64,000 nucleotides of DNA from Panonychus citri. Lineage: Eukaryota; Arthropoda; Arachnida; Trombidiformes; Tetranychidae. Below, one piece after another: positions 62,330 through 64,000 of the stretch. The stretch lies in NCBI RefSeq assembly GCF_014898815.1, contig NW_026515502.1:1-64000 (forward strand), in the 5' to 3' direction. The notes beneath the pieces were generated by a model. That model saw nothing but the letters and a program-made list of their open reading frames with translations. It was not told the DNA's origin and searched no databases. Within the stretch, counting starts at the first letter, position 1. Each line of letters starts with the position of its first letter. A program made the position numbers and the translations under genes.

Positions 62330-64000
62330 GTAAGTGTCAGAACAACTTTTTTTAACAACCTTTAAGTTTAAACCTTTCGTTGTTGTTTAAACTCAACAGA
62401 AAAAGTTCATTCATGAAAAATGTTATCTCGTTGCTCAGAATATTAAATAATCATTAACATGGAGGATCAGAGTTTTCCACCGGTGGGAGGAAAAAACTTT
62501 AAGATCGGTGAAAAAAAGAGTAGCTAATATTGTTGGAACAGAAAATTACTCAGCTCATGGTGATTATCGTCATGATGATCATTGAAACTTTCATGATGAT
62601 GATATAGATGGATGAGGATGGAGAGGAATCGGAAAAAAATGATCGATACAAATTCTCAGTGGAAATAAAATGTTTCCGAGTTTTTTTTCATTTCCTTCAT
62701 TCTGATTATTATTATTATCGTTTTGATGAAGATGATTGTTGAAATTGAATGATTCAGACTTGAACTATGCCCATCATCATGGTGCGAACCATTATCATCA
62801 TGAACTTTTCACTGAACTTTAACACTTTTCCTCATATCTTTACATGGAATAGCATAAAACCTCATCAGAACTTTCCTCATTCCTATTCACCAAATGAACT
62901 TTGTTTTATATCATATTTATTGTTTTAGAATCATTTGTGATTCATGATTATCTTCATGGTGAATTTTGAAAGATAGAGATTCAGAATTAATTGAATTGTA
63001 GAAAGAAAATCTTATCTGTCAAAATGAATGGAATGAAAAATGATCAGCTGATAAAATTCATTTTTCTTCTCATCATGAATTTTGGATTTCCTGCTACATG
63101 GAACTCTCAGTGATCATGATCATCATGAAGATAGAAAGATGATGAAGGATTTTTATTCTGTTTCTTTCCATAGATTATTCTCTCTCTCTTACATCATTTG
63201 TTCCATGTCTGAATTTGAGATTTTCTGGATCATTGGAATAATTTAGATTCTGTATTTTTTTCCTTCTCCTGAATTTTCACCATGATTCTGATTTTGACTC
63301 TGATGATAAGTTTATCGCTGAGAATCATTAGAAATCACCATTGATTAAATTGTTTGTTTGCTTTGATTTGATTTTTTTGTTCTGGATTCTGGTTTCATAT
63401 GATTACTTTTTTTTTCTTGCTACTCAAAGTTGTTCATCTTGATTGTTTTCCACTGAAAATTAAATTGTTCAAAATCAATTGAGTTAAGTTGAAACTCATT
63501 CAATTGATTCTGATTGATTTGCTTTTGTTTTCACCCTTGATTGTAAATATCTTTACACTTCATTTGATTGATTGGTTATCATTCGGATAACTATTAATAC
63601 AAAATCATATTAAGAGGAGATGATGAAGAGGATTTTGTTTTCATTAACTTAATCAACAATCAAAAATGACAAACAATTTATCCATAGATTTGGTTATTAA
63701 CAAGTTACAATCACCAAATTAAAGTTATTATCATTATCATTTTCTGATGATGATTCTGATAAACAGTTAATTAGATTTCAATTTTTATCATAATAAGTCA
63801 GTTGATTGGTGATTAAGATTATTAGTTTTGAGATTATTTTTGATACATTTCCATGTAATGTTAACATTTCACTCGGTTAATGTTGTATTATTATTATCAT
63901 CTTCCTTATGGATGATAAGAAAGTGTAAGTGAGTAAATTATCATCATCATCATCTTCTTCATCCTTTCATCCTCATCTTTATCATCACCATTAACCTTAT
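62330..64000. other. Probable first intron and right edge of the window
   Basis: AT-rich sequence with ATC/GAT runs and a third copy of the CCACCGGTGG palindrome at 62,477-62,486. No coding exon was identified. If the exon at 62,094 is real, this is the beginning of its first intron. Confidence 0.4.

Noticed and set aside
1..64000. tRNA genes
   Set aside because: A scan by eye for B-box-like GGTTCGANTCC found no copy in a credible cloverleaf context; a covariance-model search was not possible here.

Overview
The window looks like AT-rich nuclear DNA of an animal, most likely an arthropod and possibly a mite. The support is indirect: GT-AG introns, C2H2 zinc fingers and an LRR receptor-like protein, host proteins packed with Ser/His/Asn runs encoded by ATC/TCA microsatellites, and spacers full of ATC, GA/CT and AAC repeats. 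No rRNA, tRNA, CRISPR array or prokaryotic gene was seen.

Region 1 (1-27.7 kb) holds one host gene: a four-exon C2H2 zinc-finger transcription factor (11,926-24,288, +, 602 aa when spliced). It has six fingers, a PLDLS-type co-repressor motif and a 10.4 kb third intron. The gene sits inside the loop of a long inverted repeat, with two nearly identical 1.26-1.30 kb non-coding arms (5,739-7,036 and 26,487-27,743) 19.4 kb apart.

Region 2 (27.7-52 kb) is mostly spacer. It contains one intronless gene (35,040-37,976, +, 978 aa) for a secreted-then-anchored leucine-rich-repeat membrane protein, plus microsatellites, several unusual palindromes and one weak promoter-plus-short-ORF candidate.

Region 3 (about 52.5-60.7 kb) is an apparently intact, gene-dense mobile element. 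A CACTA/EnSpm-type DDE transposase (808 aa, minus) is followed on the same strand by a hidden two-exon ORF of 66 aa. Divergent from the transposase are two spliced genes in tandem (755 and 533 aa). Their products appear to be diverged paralogues sharing two phase-1 intron positions and a BEN-like module. All reading frames are open and lack the Ser/His/Asn runs of the host genes, so the element looks young or foreign. Terminal inverted repeats could not be identified by eye. A 14-bp minisatellite lies just outside its left gene.

Region 4 (60.7-64 kb) begins another host gene: a TATA-like box and a first exon encoding a signal peptide at 62,094-62,329, with a splice donor. The rest of that gene lies beyond the window or was not recognised.
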